Below are positions 8,158 through 17,027 of a stretch of DNA of 64,000 nucleotides, piece by piece. The first letter of the stretch is position 1. Each line of letters opens with the position of its first letter. Source of the stretch: Casp-actino8 sp001510335 (lineage in GTDB: Bacteria > Actinomycetota > Acidimicrobiia > Acidimicrobiales > Ilumatobacteraceae); assembly GCA_027729635.1 (NCBI GenBank), contig JAQCEM010000001.1, positions 124,001 through 188,000 of the forward strand. The letters run 5' to 3'. The position numbers and the translations under genes were made by a program. Below the pieces are notes generated by a model, which did no database searches, was not told where the DNA came from, and worked only from the letters and a program-made list of their open reading frames with translations.

Positions 8158-9051
8158 TCACATAGGCGGTCCGCCCCAAGCCGGCACACCTGAAGGTGAA
8201 CCGCCAAAGAGTTGATCCTTCGCCGCAGCCAAACCTTCGACAGTCCACTTCTTGTTGCCACCTGTCAACGAGTTAGCAATTTCGGTTGGCCGAATACGAT
8301 GTACTTGATCACCCAAAACGATGAACGTCTGCGCGTTGATATCTGATGCATGATCACTCGCCAAGAAAGCAACCATCGGACTGATGTTGGCGGGATCGTA
8401 TTTATCAAATCCAGATTCGGGCTTCGTAAATTTTGGATTCACTTCAGTCATTGGCGTACGTGCTCGCGGCGCAATGCAGTTCACGGTGACGTTGTAGCGA
8501 CCAAGTTCGCGAGCAAGGATGGTGGTCATCGTGATGATGCCGCCCTTAGCCGAACCGTAGTTACCCTGACCAGGCCCGCCAAACAAACCGCTCTCGCTAG
8601 TGGTGTTAATGATGCGACGTTGCGGCAAACCGCCTTCGGTTCCCTCAAGAGCCTTGGCTTGGTTGCGCCAGTACACCGCCGCGAAGTGCGCTGGAGCGAA
8701 GTGACCTTTCAAATGCACCGAAACCACGCTGTCAAACGGTGTCTCTTCCATTGAGAAGCTCATGGCATCACGAATGAAGCCGGCATTGTTCACCAAGATG
8801 TGCAAGTCACCAAACTCGCTAATAGCCCGTTGAACCAATGCCTCGGCAGCAGCCCAGTCGCTCACACTTCCACGCTGCGCGACCGCTCGCCCACCGCTTG
8901 CAACAATCGCTGCAGCGACAACATCTGCCGACTCACCAAGATCATTGACCACGACCGCGGCGCCTTCGGCAGCCAACAGCTCGGCATGGCAACGACCGAC
9001 GCCCTGACCCGCTCCAGTAACGATGGCGACTTTTCCGGTTAATGCACCCAT
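8158..9051 (-). CDS. SDR oxidoreductase, steroid-catabolism type (Rv3548c-like)
   Basis: A 297-residue NAD-dependent short-chain dehydrogenase. It has TGAGQGVG for the cofactor, NNAG, a catalytic Ser in NTTSES and YGSAK as the YxxxK motif. The stretch HLKGHFAPAHFAAVYWR closely recalls mycobacterial Rv3548c-type SDRs of the cholesterol regulon (from memory). The ATG at 9051 has AAGGAG nine bases upstream. The gene diverges from the next SDR across an intergenic region holding one copy of the island-wide palindromic operator. Likely role: oxidation of a hydroxy group during steroid or side-chain breakdown; exact substrate unknown. Confidence 0.88.
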   Translation of the reverse strand: MGALTGKVAIVTGAGQGVGRCHAELLAAEGAAVVVNDLGESADVVAAAIVASGGRAVAQRGSVSDWAAAEALVQRAISEFGDLHILVNNAGFIRDAMSFSMEETPFDSVVSVHLKGHFAPAHFAAVYWRNQAKALEGTEGGLPQRRIINTTSESGLFGGPGQGNYGSAKGGIITMTTILARELGRYNVTVNCIAPRARTPMTEVNPKFTKPESGFDKYDPANISPMVAFLASDHASDINAQTFIVLGDQVHRIRPTEIANSLTGGNKKWTVEGLAAAKDQLFGGSPSGVPAWGGPPM

Positions 9052-9094
9052 GGCATAACTCCTTGATGACACGGCGCCCGCAAGCCCCGCAAAT

Positions 9095-9117
9095 GTTTCT
9101 GATACCGTGTCAGAAAC
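9095..9117. promoter_or_regulatory. Operator site 1 of the TCTGAC-N5-GTCAGA regulon
   Basis: A 23-bp palindrome with arms GTTTCTGA and TCAGAAAC, perfect over 8 bp, between divergent SDR genes starting at 9051 (-) and 9157 (+). Size and symmetry fit a TetR-like dimer site. Confidence 0.75.
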
Positions 9118-9156
9118 TAGTCGGGATTGAACAAAGACCGACAACCGTTGGGGGCG

Positions 9157-10044
9157 ATGGTGAACACAAAAAACCCAGATCATCGTCCAGTCGCGCTGAT
9201 TACTGGCGCTAGTCGCGGTATCGGCCGGGGAATCGCCCTCGCTCTTGCCAAATCAGGGTTTGACCTTGTCATCACCGGACGCACCATGATCGAGGGAAGC
9301 GCGACCAACCCCGCAACCGGCCGAACTCTGACCGGAAGCCTTGAGCAGACCGCTCAACAGGCCTGCGAAATGGGATCTGCCGTGGCAATGGTGACAGCCG
9401 ACATTTTGGACCTCAACGATGTCGTGCCCTCCTTTCATCGATGTCTCGAACTCGGTGGCGGACAGATAGATCTGTTGGTCAACAATGCGGTTTATGTAGG
9501 GCCAGGCAACGACGTGCGTTTTGCCGACAGCGACCCTGATGACATCGTCCGCCGCGCCAACGGAAACCTCATTGCTCCCCTTTTATTCACGCACGCCTTC
9601 TTGCAACACGCACTATGCATTCCTACAAATCCACAGACGGGTGTACGCGCCACCATCTTTAACATCACAAGCGATGCCGGTAAACGCACCCCCGAGCGAA
9701 TGGCCGACAACGGCGGATGGTCACTGATGTACGCCGCAACAAAAGCCGGATTTCACCGAATGGCCGACATGGTGGCGCACGAATACGGACACGAAGGAAT
9801 TCGATGTCTCAATATCAATCCCGGTTTAGTCGCCACCGAACGCGTGCTTGATACAAGTGCTCATCTTGAATGGATCGCTCGCGCAGGTGTCACACCAGAG
9901 GTCATTGGAGTCGCAATTTCGCATCTCTTGCACGATCCCCTCATTGGAAACGGGGCATACGTGCACGCTCAGCAATATTTGTGCGAAACACTTAGCGACG
10001 AGGAATACGAACGCTTACTCTCAATCACGACGATGAATGGATAA
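9157..10044 (+). CDS. SDR family oxidoreductase
   Basis: A 295-residue SDR with TGASRGIG, NNAVYVGPG in place of NNAG, and YAATKAG as the catalytic YxxxK. An insertion after the second strand (about residues 38-58) is shared with the SDR at 33192-34061, so the two are paralogues. ATG at 9157 has a GGGGG stretch close upstream; an upstream TTG at 9127 is less likely. It heads a run with the amidohydrolase (5-bp gap) and a CoA ligase. Substrate unknown; the operator at 9095 places it in the steroid regulon. Confidence 0.86.
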   Translation: MVNTKNPDHRPVALITGASRGIGRGIALALAKSGFDLVITGRTMIEGSATNPATGRTLTGSLEQTAQQACEMGSAVAMVTADILDLNDVVPSFHRCLELGGGQIDLLVNNAVYVGPGNDVRFADSDPDDIVRRANGNLIAPLLFTHAFLQHALCIPTNPQTGVRATIFNITSDAGKRTPERMADNGGWSLMYAATKAGFHRMADMVAHEYGHEGIRCLNINPGLVATERVLDTSAHLEWIARAGVTPEVIGVAISHLLHDPLIGNGAYVHAQQYLCETLSDEEYERLLSITTMNG

Positions 10045-10049
10045 CCGCA

Positions 10050-11279
10050 ATGAGTATGAACGAATCTGACACCTACGTTATTGGACCGACCAATCGGGAT
10101 ATGTTGCTACCCGAACCAGAGTTGTCACCAATCCACTACACGTTGATATCGGTCGACGACCATTTAGTTGAACCGCCCGACATGTTTGACGGTCGACTGC
10201 CCAAAGCACTTCAGTCACAAGCACCGCGACTCATCGTGAACGAGCGCGGCCATCAGGTGTGGTCGTTTGATGGACAGATATTTAGCCAAGTAGGTATGAA
10301 TGCCGTCGTTGGGCGCAAGCCTGAACTTCGTTCACTTGAACCAGCACGTTTTGAAGATATGCGCCGCGGTTGTTGGGACATCAATGAACGCATCAAAGAT
10401 ATGGATCTCATCGGGTGCTGGGCTTCGCTCAACTTCCCATCGCAAGTTGCAGGTTTCGCCGGTCGCATTTTTAGCGCGTGCACAGACCCAGAAGTCGGGC
10501 ACGCAACAATGCGCGCTTGGAATGATTGGCTATACGAAGAATGGTGGCAGAAATACCCTGACCGCATCATTCCGTGCGGAATCACCTGGCTTGCTCCTGG
10601 GCCCGATGGCACCGCCAAACTTGGGGCCGATGAAATTCGCCGCAATGCCGAGCGCGGCTTTGTTTCGGTCACACTGCCCGAACGCCCGCACAACGTTGGC
10701 TTTCCTAGTCTCTATAGCGGTTGGTGGGATCCGATCATTGAGGCCTGTGTTGAAACCGACACGGTGATTTCATTACACGTTGGCTCGTCTGGAATGTACG
10801 CAATGCCCGAAGGCGCACCAGCACTTCAACTTGGCGCGACGTTGTTTGGACAACTCTCACTCACTGCGTGTGCCGAATGGTTGTGGAGCGGATACGCATA
10901 CAAATATCCCGACCTAAAAATTGCGATGAGCGAAGGCGGAATCGGCTGGGTTCCGATGTTGCTCGATCGTTTAGAAAATGTCGTGGACCGAAGCGGCTAC
11001 GGTGCCGGATGGGATATTCAACCCGCCGACGTCTTACGGCGTAATTTTTGGTTCTGCACCATTGACGATCCGTCCACAATTGATCTTCATGATGTCATCG
11101 GTGACGATCACATTATGGTTGAGATTGATTATCCGCACGGAGACAGCACTTGGCCAAATAGCCAATCAATCTTGAAAGATGCGTGGGGTCATTTATCACC
11201 CCAGTTACTGCGCAAGTTCTGTTGTGAAAATGCCGCAGCGCTGTACCGCCACCCGCTTCCTCAACGAATCGTTCCATGA
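10050..11279 (+). CDS. Amidohydrolase-2 family metal-dependent hydrolase/decarboxylase
   Basis: A 409-residue TIM-barrel protein of the PF04909 type. The N-terminal motif is SVDDHLVEPPDMF (DxH instead of the older HxH), a His is seen in ISLHVGSSG, and the C-terminal metal site is in EIDYPHGDSTWP. Such proteins act as hydrolases or decarboxylases in aromatic and steroid catabolic clusters; the substrate here is not evident. The stop overlaps the next CoA ligase by ATGA, so the two act in one pathway. Confidence 0.85.
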   Translation: MSMNESDTYVIGPTNRDMLLPEPELSPIHYTLISVDDHLVEPPDMFDGRLPKALQSQAPRLIVNERGHQVWSFDGQIFSQVGMNAVVGRKPELRSLEPARFEDMRRGCWDINERIKDMDLIGCWASLNFPSQVAGFAGRIFSACTDPEVGHATMRAWNDWLYEEWWQKYPDRIIPCGITWLAPGPDGTAKLGADEIRRNAERGFVSVTLPERPHNVGFPSLYSGWWDPIIEACVETDTVISLHVGSSGMYAMPEGAPALQLGATLFGQLSLTACAEWLWSGYAYKYPDLKIAMSEGGIGWVPMLLDRLENVVDRSGYGAGWDIQPADVLRRNFWFCTIDDPSTIDLHDVIGDDHIMVEIDYPHGDSTWPNSQSILKDAWGHLSPQLLRKFCCENAAALYRHPLPQRIVP

Positions 11280-12937
11280 CCACTGTTGCCTCGTTAATTC
11301 GGGCCAGAGAAGGTGACCAGCATGCTGGCTACATCTTTGAAGGACGCACCTACACCTGGGATGAAGTTGTTTCCGAGTCAGCCATACGTGCATCAATTTT
11401 GAATGACCTGCTCGCCGATGGTCGCCCACCCCATGTCGGCATATTGCTGGAAAACACTCCGGAATATCTCTTCTGGATTGGTGGTGCCGCACTGATTGGC
11501 GCATGCATCGTCGGCATTAACCCGACGCGTCGAGGAAGCGAACTTGAACGCGACATTCAACACACCGATTGCCAAGCGATCATCAGCGACGAAACTGGAA
11601 TGAAACTCCTTGCGGGTTTAGACACGGGAGTTGAAAACGTAAACACGATTGACGTTGACTCACAAGACCATCAGGAACTGCTTACTCAACATCAAAATGC
11701 GCCCCTTCCTGAAAACGAGCCAGATGAAAACAGCATCCTTTTCCTGCTCTTTACCTCGGGCTCAACAAGCGCTCCCAAAGCAGTGGTATGTACAAACCAA
11801 CGTATGGCTATCGCCAGCGTGCGAGCCGGGCAGATATACGGCGTTACTAGTGAAGAAGTTTGCTACTGCCCAATGCCACTATTTCACGGCAACGCGCTCA
11901 TGGCTTGCTGGGGACCCGCACTCGCGGTTGGAGCGACCGTCGTTCTTCGTCGAAAGTTTTCGGCAAGTAATTTCATCTCCGATATCCGTGAACACGGTTG
12001 TACATATTTCACCTACGTCGGCCGCACCATCGCCTACATTCTGGGGCAACCAGCGAACGCCGACGACAAGCACAACAAATTGCGTCTCGGGTTTGGGACC
12101 GAAGCCAGCGCCCTTGACCGCGAACGCTTTCTTGAACGATTTGGCTGCGATCTCGTTGAGGGCTACGGATCAAGCGAAAGTGTCGTTGCGATCATTCGCA
12201 CACCCGACACACCAGCGAATGCTCTCGGCAAAGAACGAGCCGACATGGCTGGCCAAGTGTGCATCGTTGATCCCGACACCAATGTTGAATGCCCGCGCGT
12301 TCGATTCGACGAGTTCGGAGCAATCAGTAATCCCGAATGCATCGGCGAAATCGTCAGCCTGAGTGGTGGAACTTCATTTGAGGGTTATTACAACAACCGA
12401 GAAGCTTCAACTGAACGCGTGCGCAACGGCTGGTATTGGACTGGCGATCTCGGTTATCGCGACGACGACGGCTTTTTCTACTTCGGAGGACGTAGTGCTG
12501 ATTGGCTGCGCGTTGACAGCGAGAACTTTGCGGCCGGACCCGTTGAAAACATCGTCTCGCGATTTCCAGAAGTGGTGATGGCCGCCGTCTACCCCGTCCC
12601 CGACCCAACAACTGGCGACATGGTGATGGTGGCAATTGAAATGACTGAGTCGTCAGTTTTTTCGCCGCAGAAATTTGATGACTTTCTCTCGCAGCAACGC
12701 GACCTTGGCACCAAGTGGTCACCACAGATTGTGCGAGTTATCCAAGCAATGCCGCTAACTGCGAACAACAAAGTGCATAAGCCGCCGCTCCGCGCAAGTA
12801 AATGGTTTGCCTCAGACACGCACTATTGGCGGCCCGAACGCAATCAGTCATTACGCGTCATGAGCGAAACTGACAAGCAAGAACTTGAAGCACGCTTTGC
12901 GGCAAATGGTCGAGCACACATCTTGTCGACCCTATAA
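11276..12937 (+). CDS. FadD17-like acyl-CoA synthetase (copy 1)
   Basis: An adenylate-forming ligase of 553 residues. The phosphate loop FTSGSTSAPKAV, the substrate-pocket region MPLFHGNALMACWGPAL, GYGSSE, YWTGDLGYRDDDGFFYF and the C-terminal Lys in NNKVHKPP are all present. Segments such as PPHVGILLENTPEYLFW and VLRRKFSASNF agree strongly with mycobacterial FadD17, which activates C24-type steroid side-chain acids (established for mycobacteria; recalled, not searched). The hinge reads DSENFA rather than DGENFA as in copy 2. A second paralogue lies at 15330-17027, suggesting two side-chain lengths. Confidence 0.88.
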   Translation: MTTVASLIRAREGDQHAGYIFEGRTYTWDEVVSESAIRASILNDLLADGRPPHVGILLENTPEYLFWIGGAALIGACIVGINPTRRGSELERDIQHTDCQAIISDETGMKLLAGLDTGVENVNTIDVDSQDHQELLTQHQNAPLPENEPDENSILFLLFTSGSTSAPKAVVCTNQRMAIASVRAGQIYGVTSEEVCYCPMPLFHGNALMACWGPALAVGATVVLRRKFSASNFISDIREHGCTYFTYVGRTIAYILGQPANADDKHNKLRLGFGTEASALDRERFLERFGCDLVEGYGSSESVVAIIRTPDTPANALGKERADMAGQVCIVDPDTNVECPRVRFDEFGAISNPECIGEIVSLSGGTSFEGYYNNREASTERVRNGWYWTGDLGYRDDDGFFYFGGRSADWLRVDSENFAAGPVENIVSRFPEVVMAAVYPVPDPTTGDMVMVAIEMTESSVFSPQKFDDFLSQQRDLGTKWSPQIVRVIQAMPLTANNKVHKPPLRASKWFASDTHYWRPERNQSLRVMSETDKQELEARFAANGRAHILSTL

Positions 12938-12946
12938 ATTGACACT

Positions 12947-13483
12947 TTAGTTATTTGAGTTCCAGATCTGCCACGATTCAAGACATTCAGGAAGTTCACC
13001 CTTGCCTGTTTGATGTGCGGGCCAGTTCGCGTCATCTAGTCCGACCGGCGCATTAGGCATCGTGTGCCCGTACCACAACAAGTGTTTACGACGAGCGAAA
13101 AGCCAGTGACCATCAACACATTTGTACGTGTCGTGATATTGAATTTGATGAATGATCCAATTCCCCGCAGCATCTTCTATCTCCCCACGGCAGGACACGA
13201 TTCCAGTCGCGTTTGATTCATCCGCTACATCAATAAGGTGATTATTGACTTGCAAAATAACCCGCCCGAGCGTATGCATTTGACCATCAAAACTCTCTTT
13301 CAATGCCTGAGTCCCTGCGGCTTCACGAGTGACCTTGATGTCTGGAATAAACAGCGCTGCAAGATTTTGTGTATCGCGCGCTCCATAGAAAATCGCGTAG
13401 CGACTCGCAAGTTGATGAATCTCTTCCGAAGCGATCAACCAAGCAATCTGATCACTATGTCGCAACGCATTCGAATGACTCAT
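12947..13483 (-). CDS. SnoaL/NTF2-like protein
   Basis: A 178-residue protein with the short alpha+beta barrel signature of the NTF2/SnoaL group: EEIHQLASRYAIFYGARD near the N terminus, then LFIPDIKVTREAAG, HTLGRVILQVNNHLIDV and WIIHQIQYHDTYK. Such proteins include delta-5-3-ketosteroid isomerases and dehydratases, so a steroid isomerase role is possible but not shown. ATG at 13483 overlaps the 3-alpha-HSD-like gene by ATGA, meaning coupled translation with a steroid-type SDR. Confidence 0.8.
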   Translation of the reverse strand: MSHSNALRHSDQIAWLIASEEIHQLASRYAIFYGARDTQNLAALFIPDIKVTREAAGTQALKESFDGQMHTLGRVILQVNNHLIDVADESNATGIVSCRGEIEDAAGNWIIHQIQYHDTYKCVDGHWLFARRKHLLWYGHTMPNAPVGLDDANWPAHQTGKGELPECLESWQIWNSNN

Positions 13484-14271
13484 GATCTCTGGCCTCCCGG
13501 AAGCGGATGCGGATGGGCAGTCGGCTGCAACAGCGCATCGGTGCCTCCATCGACGAATAATGTCTGACCGACAACATACGAAGCTTCTTGTGAACCCAAG
13601 AATGCAATCGCGTTGGCGATCTCTTCTGGTTGACCCCAACGGCCGCGAGGTATCGGAATCATGTCAAGAGAATCCTTCAGGCCTGGCATATCGAGCAACG
13701 GACGGGTCATACCTGTATCAATCACGCCTGGAGCAACCGCATTGATTCGCACTCCTGATTTCATCCATTCGGCAGCATTCATTCGAACCCAGAAGGCAAT
13801 CGCCAATTTGCCAGCAGGATACGCAACGAAAGCTGCCGGAGAACTAAACCGCGCCACAACTGTTTCTTCATCTTGCTGCAAATAAGCCATTGCATCATCA
13901 ACCGACAAACCAGGTGTCATCGTTGTCGAGTTTGAAGAGATCATGACGACTGCTGAGTTCGTTCCTTTTTCCAATGCAGGACGTAGTCCATTCACAATGG
14001 CCAAGGTGCCATAGAAATTCACGCGCACAACAAGTTCATTTGGTACCGGGGTACTTACTCCCGCGCAGGGAACAAGTCCGTCCAAGACACCGCCACACAA
14101 GGCGTTCACTTCGTCGACGATTCGCAGGCGATCTGCGGGCTTTGAAAGATCGCCGCACACCTCGGCATCACGAAGATCGACACCGATCACTCGGTGGCCT
14201 TGTGCCTCAAGTTTCTGTTTGGTGGCTGCACCGATACCCGACGCGGTTCCGGTCACACAAATGGTGCTCAT
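13480..14271 (-). CDS. 3-alpha-hydroxysteroid dehydrogenase/carbonyl reductase-like SDR
   Basis: A 263-residue SDR whose layout resembles HsdA of Comamonas testosteroni: start MSTICVTGTASGIGAAT, VIGVDLRDAEV-DLS, LDGLVPCAG, the long helical insert before the catalytic AYPAGK, and the end ASYVVGQTLFVDGGTDA. HsdA interconverts 3-alpha-hydroxy and 3-keto steroids. ATG at 14271 has GGGAAGGG upstream. The operator at 14295 sits 23 bp before the start. It is the first gene of a two-gene unit with the SnoaL-like protein. Confidence 0.85.
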   Translation of the reverse strand: MSTICVTGTASGIGAATKQKLEAQGHRVIGVDLRDAEVCGDLSKPADRLRIVDEVNALCGGVLDGLVPCAGVSTPVPNELVVRVNFYGTLAIVNGLRPALEKGTNSAVVMISSNSTTMTPGLSVDDAMAYLQQDEETVVARFSSPAAFVAYPAGKLAIAFWVRMNAAEWMKSGVRINAVAPGVIDTGMTRPLLDMPGLKDSLDMIPIPRGRWGQPEEIANAIAFLGSQEASYVVGQTLFVDGGTDALLQPTAHPHPLPGGQRS

Positions 14272-14294
14272 GACTACCCTTCCCACGAAATCCC

Positions 14295-14317
14295 GTTTCT
14301 GACAGTGTGTCAGATCG
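14295..14317. promoter_or_regulatory. Operator site 2 of the TCTGAC-N5-GTCAGA regulon
   Basis: The left arm is the full GTTTCTGAC and the right arm GTCAGA. It lies between divergent genes starting at 14271 (-) and 14351 (+). Confidence 0.75.
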
Positions 14318-14338
14318 TGCCCGTTCTTCACGGATCGC

Positions 14339-14344
14339 TACAGT
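14339..14344 (+). promoter_or_regulatory. Leaderless-type -10 box for the quinone oxidoreductase gene
   Basis: TACAGT is 6 nt before the ATG at 14351, 22 bp downstream of operator site 2, with no Shine-Dalgarno sequence. A bound repressor would cover the -35 region. Confidence 0.55.
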
Positions 14345-14350
14345 TGAGCC

Positions 14351-15325
14351 ATGCGTTCAATCGTCTGCAACCAATTTGCCCCTCTCTCCGACTTACGACT
14401 TGAGGAAAGGCCCGCACCCGAACTCTTCCCAGGGTCGGTTCGTATCGCAGTCACTGCATGTGGCGTCAATTTCGTTGATGCGCTTTTTGTGCAGGGCAAA
14501 TACCAGATCAAACCTCCGACGCCATTTGTCCCGGGAATGGAAGTTGTCGGACGAATTACCGAGATTGCCCCCGATGTCACCGATGTACAGATCGGCACGC
14601 GCGTATTCGCCAATGTCGGCTTAGGCGGCTTTAGTTCAGAGGCGGTCGTATCAGCCAAGCGCATTATGAAACTGCCCGACACGTTGTCAGATGGTCAGGC
14701 GGCAACGTTCATGCAAAGTTATCTGACTGCTTGGTTTGCACTTGTCGAGCGCGCCCGTGTCGAGCGCGACAAGCACCTGTTGGTTTTGGGAGCAGGTAGC
14801 GGAGTTGGGCTTGGTGCAGTTGACGTCGGGCGAGCAGTCGGATTGCGAGTCATCGCCGCGGCCTCAACTGAGGAAAAGCGCAATCTTGCTATCGAACGCG
14901 GCGCTTTTGCAGTGATTGATTCGGCGCTTTCAGCAGATGAAGTGAAAGAAGAAGCCAAGCGTCTTTCGGGTGGTGGAATTGATTACTTGTACGACCCCGT
15001 CGGCGGAGACCTTGGCGAAACCTGCTTACGTGCACTCACCGATGACGGCCAATATCTGGTGATCGGCTTTGTCGCTGGCATCCCAAAGCTTCCGGCCAAT
15101 CAAGTGCTCTTGCGTAATCGTCGAGTCACCGGAGTTGATTGGGGCGGATGGGCCGGAAAAAATCCAGAGCTCAACGACCGCATGTTGGCCGAAGTTATGG
15201 CTTTGATTGCGGCTGGAGAACTTCGACCCGTTGAGCCTCGGACATATCCGCTTGAACAAGCTGCTCAAGCGTTACAAGATCTCGAAGATCGAAAAGTTGC
15301 AGGAAAAATTGCGTTGATTCCATAA
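14351..15325 (+). CDS. NADPH:quinone oxidoreductase-type MDR enzyme
   Basis: A 324-residue zinc-free medium-chain dehydrogenase/reductase. It begins MRSIVCNQFAPLSDLRL, has CGVNFVDALFVQGKYQ and PFVPGMEVVGRI in the catalytic domain, and the nucleotide-binding LVLGAGSGVGLGAVDV. The C-terminal EQAAQALQDLEDRKVAGKIAL is typical of the family. Members reduce quinones, enones or enoyl-CoA thioesters; a ring or side-chain double bond is plausible given the location. Single gene, closely convergent with the second CoA ligase (4-bp gap). Confidence 0.87.
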   Translation: MRSIVCNQFAPLSDLRLEERPAPELFPGSVRIAVTACGVNFVDALFVQGKYQIKPPTPFVPGMEVVGRITEIAPDVTDVQIGTRVFANVGLGGFSSEAVVSAKRIMKLPDTLSDGQAATFMQSYLTAWFALVERARVERDKHLLVLGAGSGVGLGAVDVGRAVGLRVIAAASTEEKRNLAIERGAFAVIDSALSADEVKEEAKRLSGGGIDYLYDPVGGDLGETCLRALTDDGQYLVIGFVAGIPKLPANQVLLRNRRVTGVDWGGWAGKNPELNDRMLAEVMALIAAGELRPVEPRTYPLEQAAQALQDLEDRKVAGKIALIP

Positions 15326-15329
15326 CAAT

Positions 15330-17027
15330 TCAATCCAGCAATGCACCACGATTTTTGGCCGCAAACTTTGCTCGGAGCTCAGTTGCTTCAACCCGAGTGA
15401 ATTGTGAAAAAGCGATCTCCTTGGTTGGACGCCACCACAATTGAACATCGTCATTGCGTTCAACTTCATGCCAACGTCGAAGAACAAGTTCGCGCTTGAT
15501 CACTTTGTTCGACGGCGTCATCGGGAACTCTTCAACAATCTGAATAAAACTGGGAATCCATTTCGGCCCAAGGTCGGTTTGCGCACTCAAGAATTCGGCA
15601 AACTCCACCGCATTAAATGTCGCACTTGGATGCAACTGCAGAGCAGCCATCACTCGATCGCCCATATCGAAATCGGGAATTCCGTAGACCGCTGCCAAAA
15701 TGACATCGTGATGACGCATCAAAATTCGCTCAATCGGTGCACCAGCAAAATTCTCGCCGTCCACGCGCATCCAATCGGCACTTCGACCAGCGAAATAGAA
15801 AAAGCCATTCTCGTCACGGTAGGCCAAGTCACCCGTCCAATAAGCACCATCACGTATGCGTTCACTATTTGCGGTCGCGTTATTCCAGTAACCCTCAAAC
15901 GTTCCGCCGCCACCATTCACAATTTCGCCAGTGGCTTCTTCAGAATTCATGAGGCGACCGTCCGCATCAAAAATCGCCCGTGGACACTCTTGATTAGTCG
16001 CCGGATCGCGAACAGTGATTGTGGCTTGCGCCGCTACACCAAGCGAACCCGTTGGCATGTTTGGAATCCGAACGATTGAAGCACCCGTCTCCGTTTGGCC
16101 ATAACCGTCAGTGAGTACGCAATCAAATCGCTCGGCGAATCGCAAGAGATCTATTTCAGAACCCTCGTTGCCAAAGCCGCGTCGCAACGGGTTATCACGA
16201 TCATTGCTTTGCTCTGGCGTCGCAAGGATGTACGTCAGTGGCTTTCCGACATAGTTGAAATACGTTGCACCGAAGGTACGAACATCAGACAAGAACTCAC
16301 TGGCCGAGAATTTACGACGCAATGCAATTGTTGATCCAAAAACCAAACTCGGAGCCCAGGCGGTAAAAAGCGCATTTGAGTGAAATAAAGGCATGCATAT
16401 GTACGTCGTGTCCTCTGGTGTGAGCGCAATGATCGTATTCATTGACTGGGCAACGAATCCCAGTCGTTGATGGCTCGTGATCACTGCCTTGGGCGCACCA
16501 CTCGTGCCCGAGGTGAAGAGCAACAAAAACGTGTCAGTCAGATGCACAGGACACTCTTGAGCAGTTGGCAACGAGGCACCGACGTAACCCGCAAGTGCTT
16601 GCGCGTAATCGTCTGATTCCACAACCATGACACCGCCATCGGCGACACCGAGATCAAGTCCCTCAAGCAGATCAACTTGGCTTGATTCAGTCACAATAAT
16701 TTGACATGAAGTATGCGTTATATCGCGGGCAAGTTCGACACCGCGTCGTGTGGGATTGATACCGACAATCACCGATCCGGTGACGGCTGCGGCTCCTAAC
16801 CACATCGTGAATTCGGGGGAATTCTCTAGCAAAACGCCAATATGTGGTGGCGTGCCTTCTGGTCGACCACTGAGAATTTTCCGCCACATTGCCGCCCGCT
16901 CTGCGACCCCGTCACACCACTCACGATAGGTCAGTGTTCCATCGTGGCTACGAATCGCAACATTGTCGTCTTGGTTGCGCGACCGAACATAATCGGCAAA
17001 TGTGAGAGCAACGTTTTCAGAGCTCAC
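15330..17027 (-). CDS. FadD17-like acyl-CoA synthetase (copy 2)
   Basis: A 565-residue adenylate-forming ligase, paralogous to the protein at 11276-12937 along its whole length. It carries LLFTSGTSGAPKAV, MPLFHSNALFTAWAPSLVFGS, DGYGQTETG, YWTGDLAYRDENGFFYF, the hinge VDGENFAGAPIERILMRH and the C-terminal Lys in SNKVIKRE. The GTG at 17027 is chosen because it aligns the N terminus with the paralogue and gives a short overlap with the upstream flavoenzyme; a TTG at 17072 is possible. It probably activates a steroid side-chain carboxylate (inference from FadD17 likeness). Confidence 0.87.
   Translation of the reverse strand: MSSENVALTFADYVRSRNQDDNVAIRSHDGTLTYREWCDGVAERAAMWRKILSGRPEGTPPHIGVLLENSPEFTMWLGAAAVTGSVIVGINPTRRGVELARDITHTSCQIIVTESSQVDLLEGLDLGVADGGVMVVESDDYAQALAGYVGASLPTAQECPVHLTDTFLLLFTSGTSGAPKAVITSHQRLGFVAQSMNTIIALTPEDTTYICMPLFHSNALFTAWAPSLVFGSTIALRRKFSASEFLSDVRTFGATYFNYVGKPLTYILATPEQSNDRDNPLRRGFGNEGSEIDLLRFAERFDCVLTDGYGQTETGASIVRIPNMPTGSLGVAAQATITVRDPATNQECPRAIFDADGRLMNSEEATGEIVNGGGGTFEGYWNNATANSERIRDGAYWTGDLAYRDENGFFYFAGRSADWMRVDGENFAGAPIERILMRHHDVILAAVYGIPDFDMGDRVMAALQLHPSATFNAVEFAEFLSAQTDLGPKWIPSFIQIVEEFPMTPSNKVIKRELVLRRWHEVERNDDVQLWWRPTKEIAFSQFTRVEATELRAKFAAKNRGALLD

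Noticed and set aside
11649..12362. 237-codon open frame within CoA ligase copy 1
   Set aside because: Out-of-frame shadow of the ligase; no conserved motif.
15441..16079. 212-codon open frame opposite CoA ligase copy 2
   Set aside because: Antisense to a gene with all ligase motifs; no domain seen.
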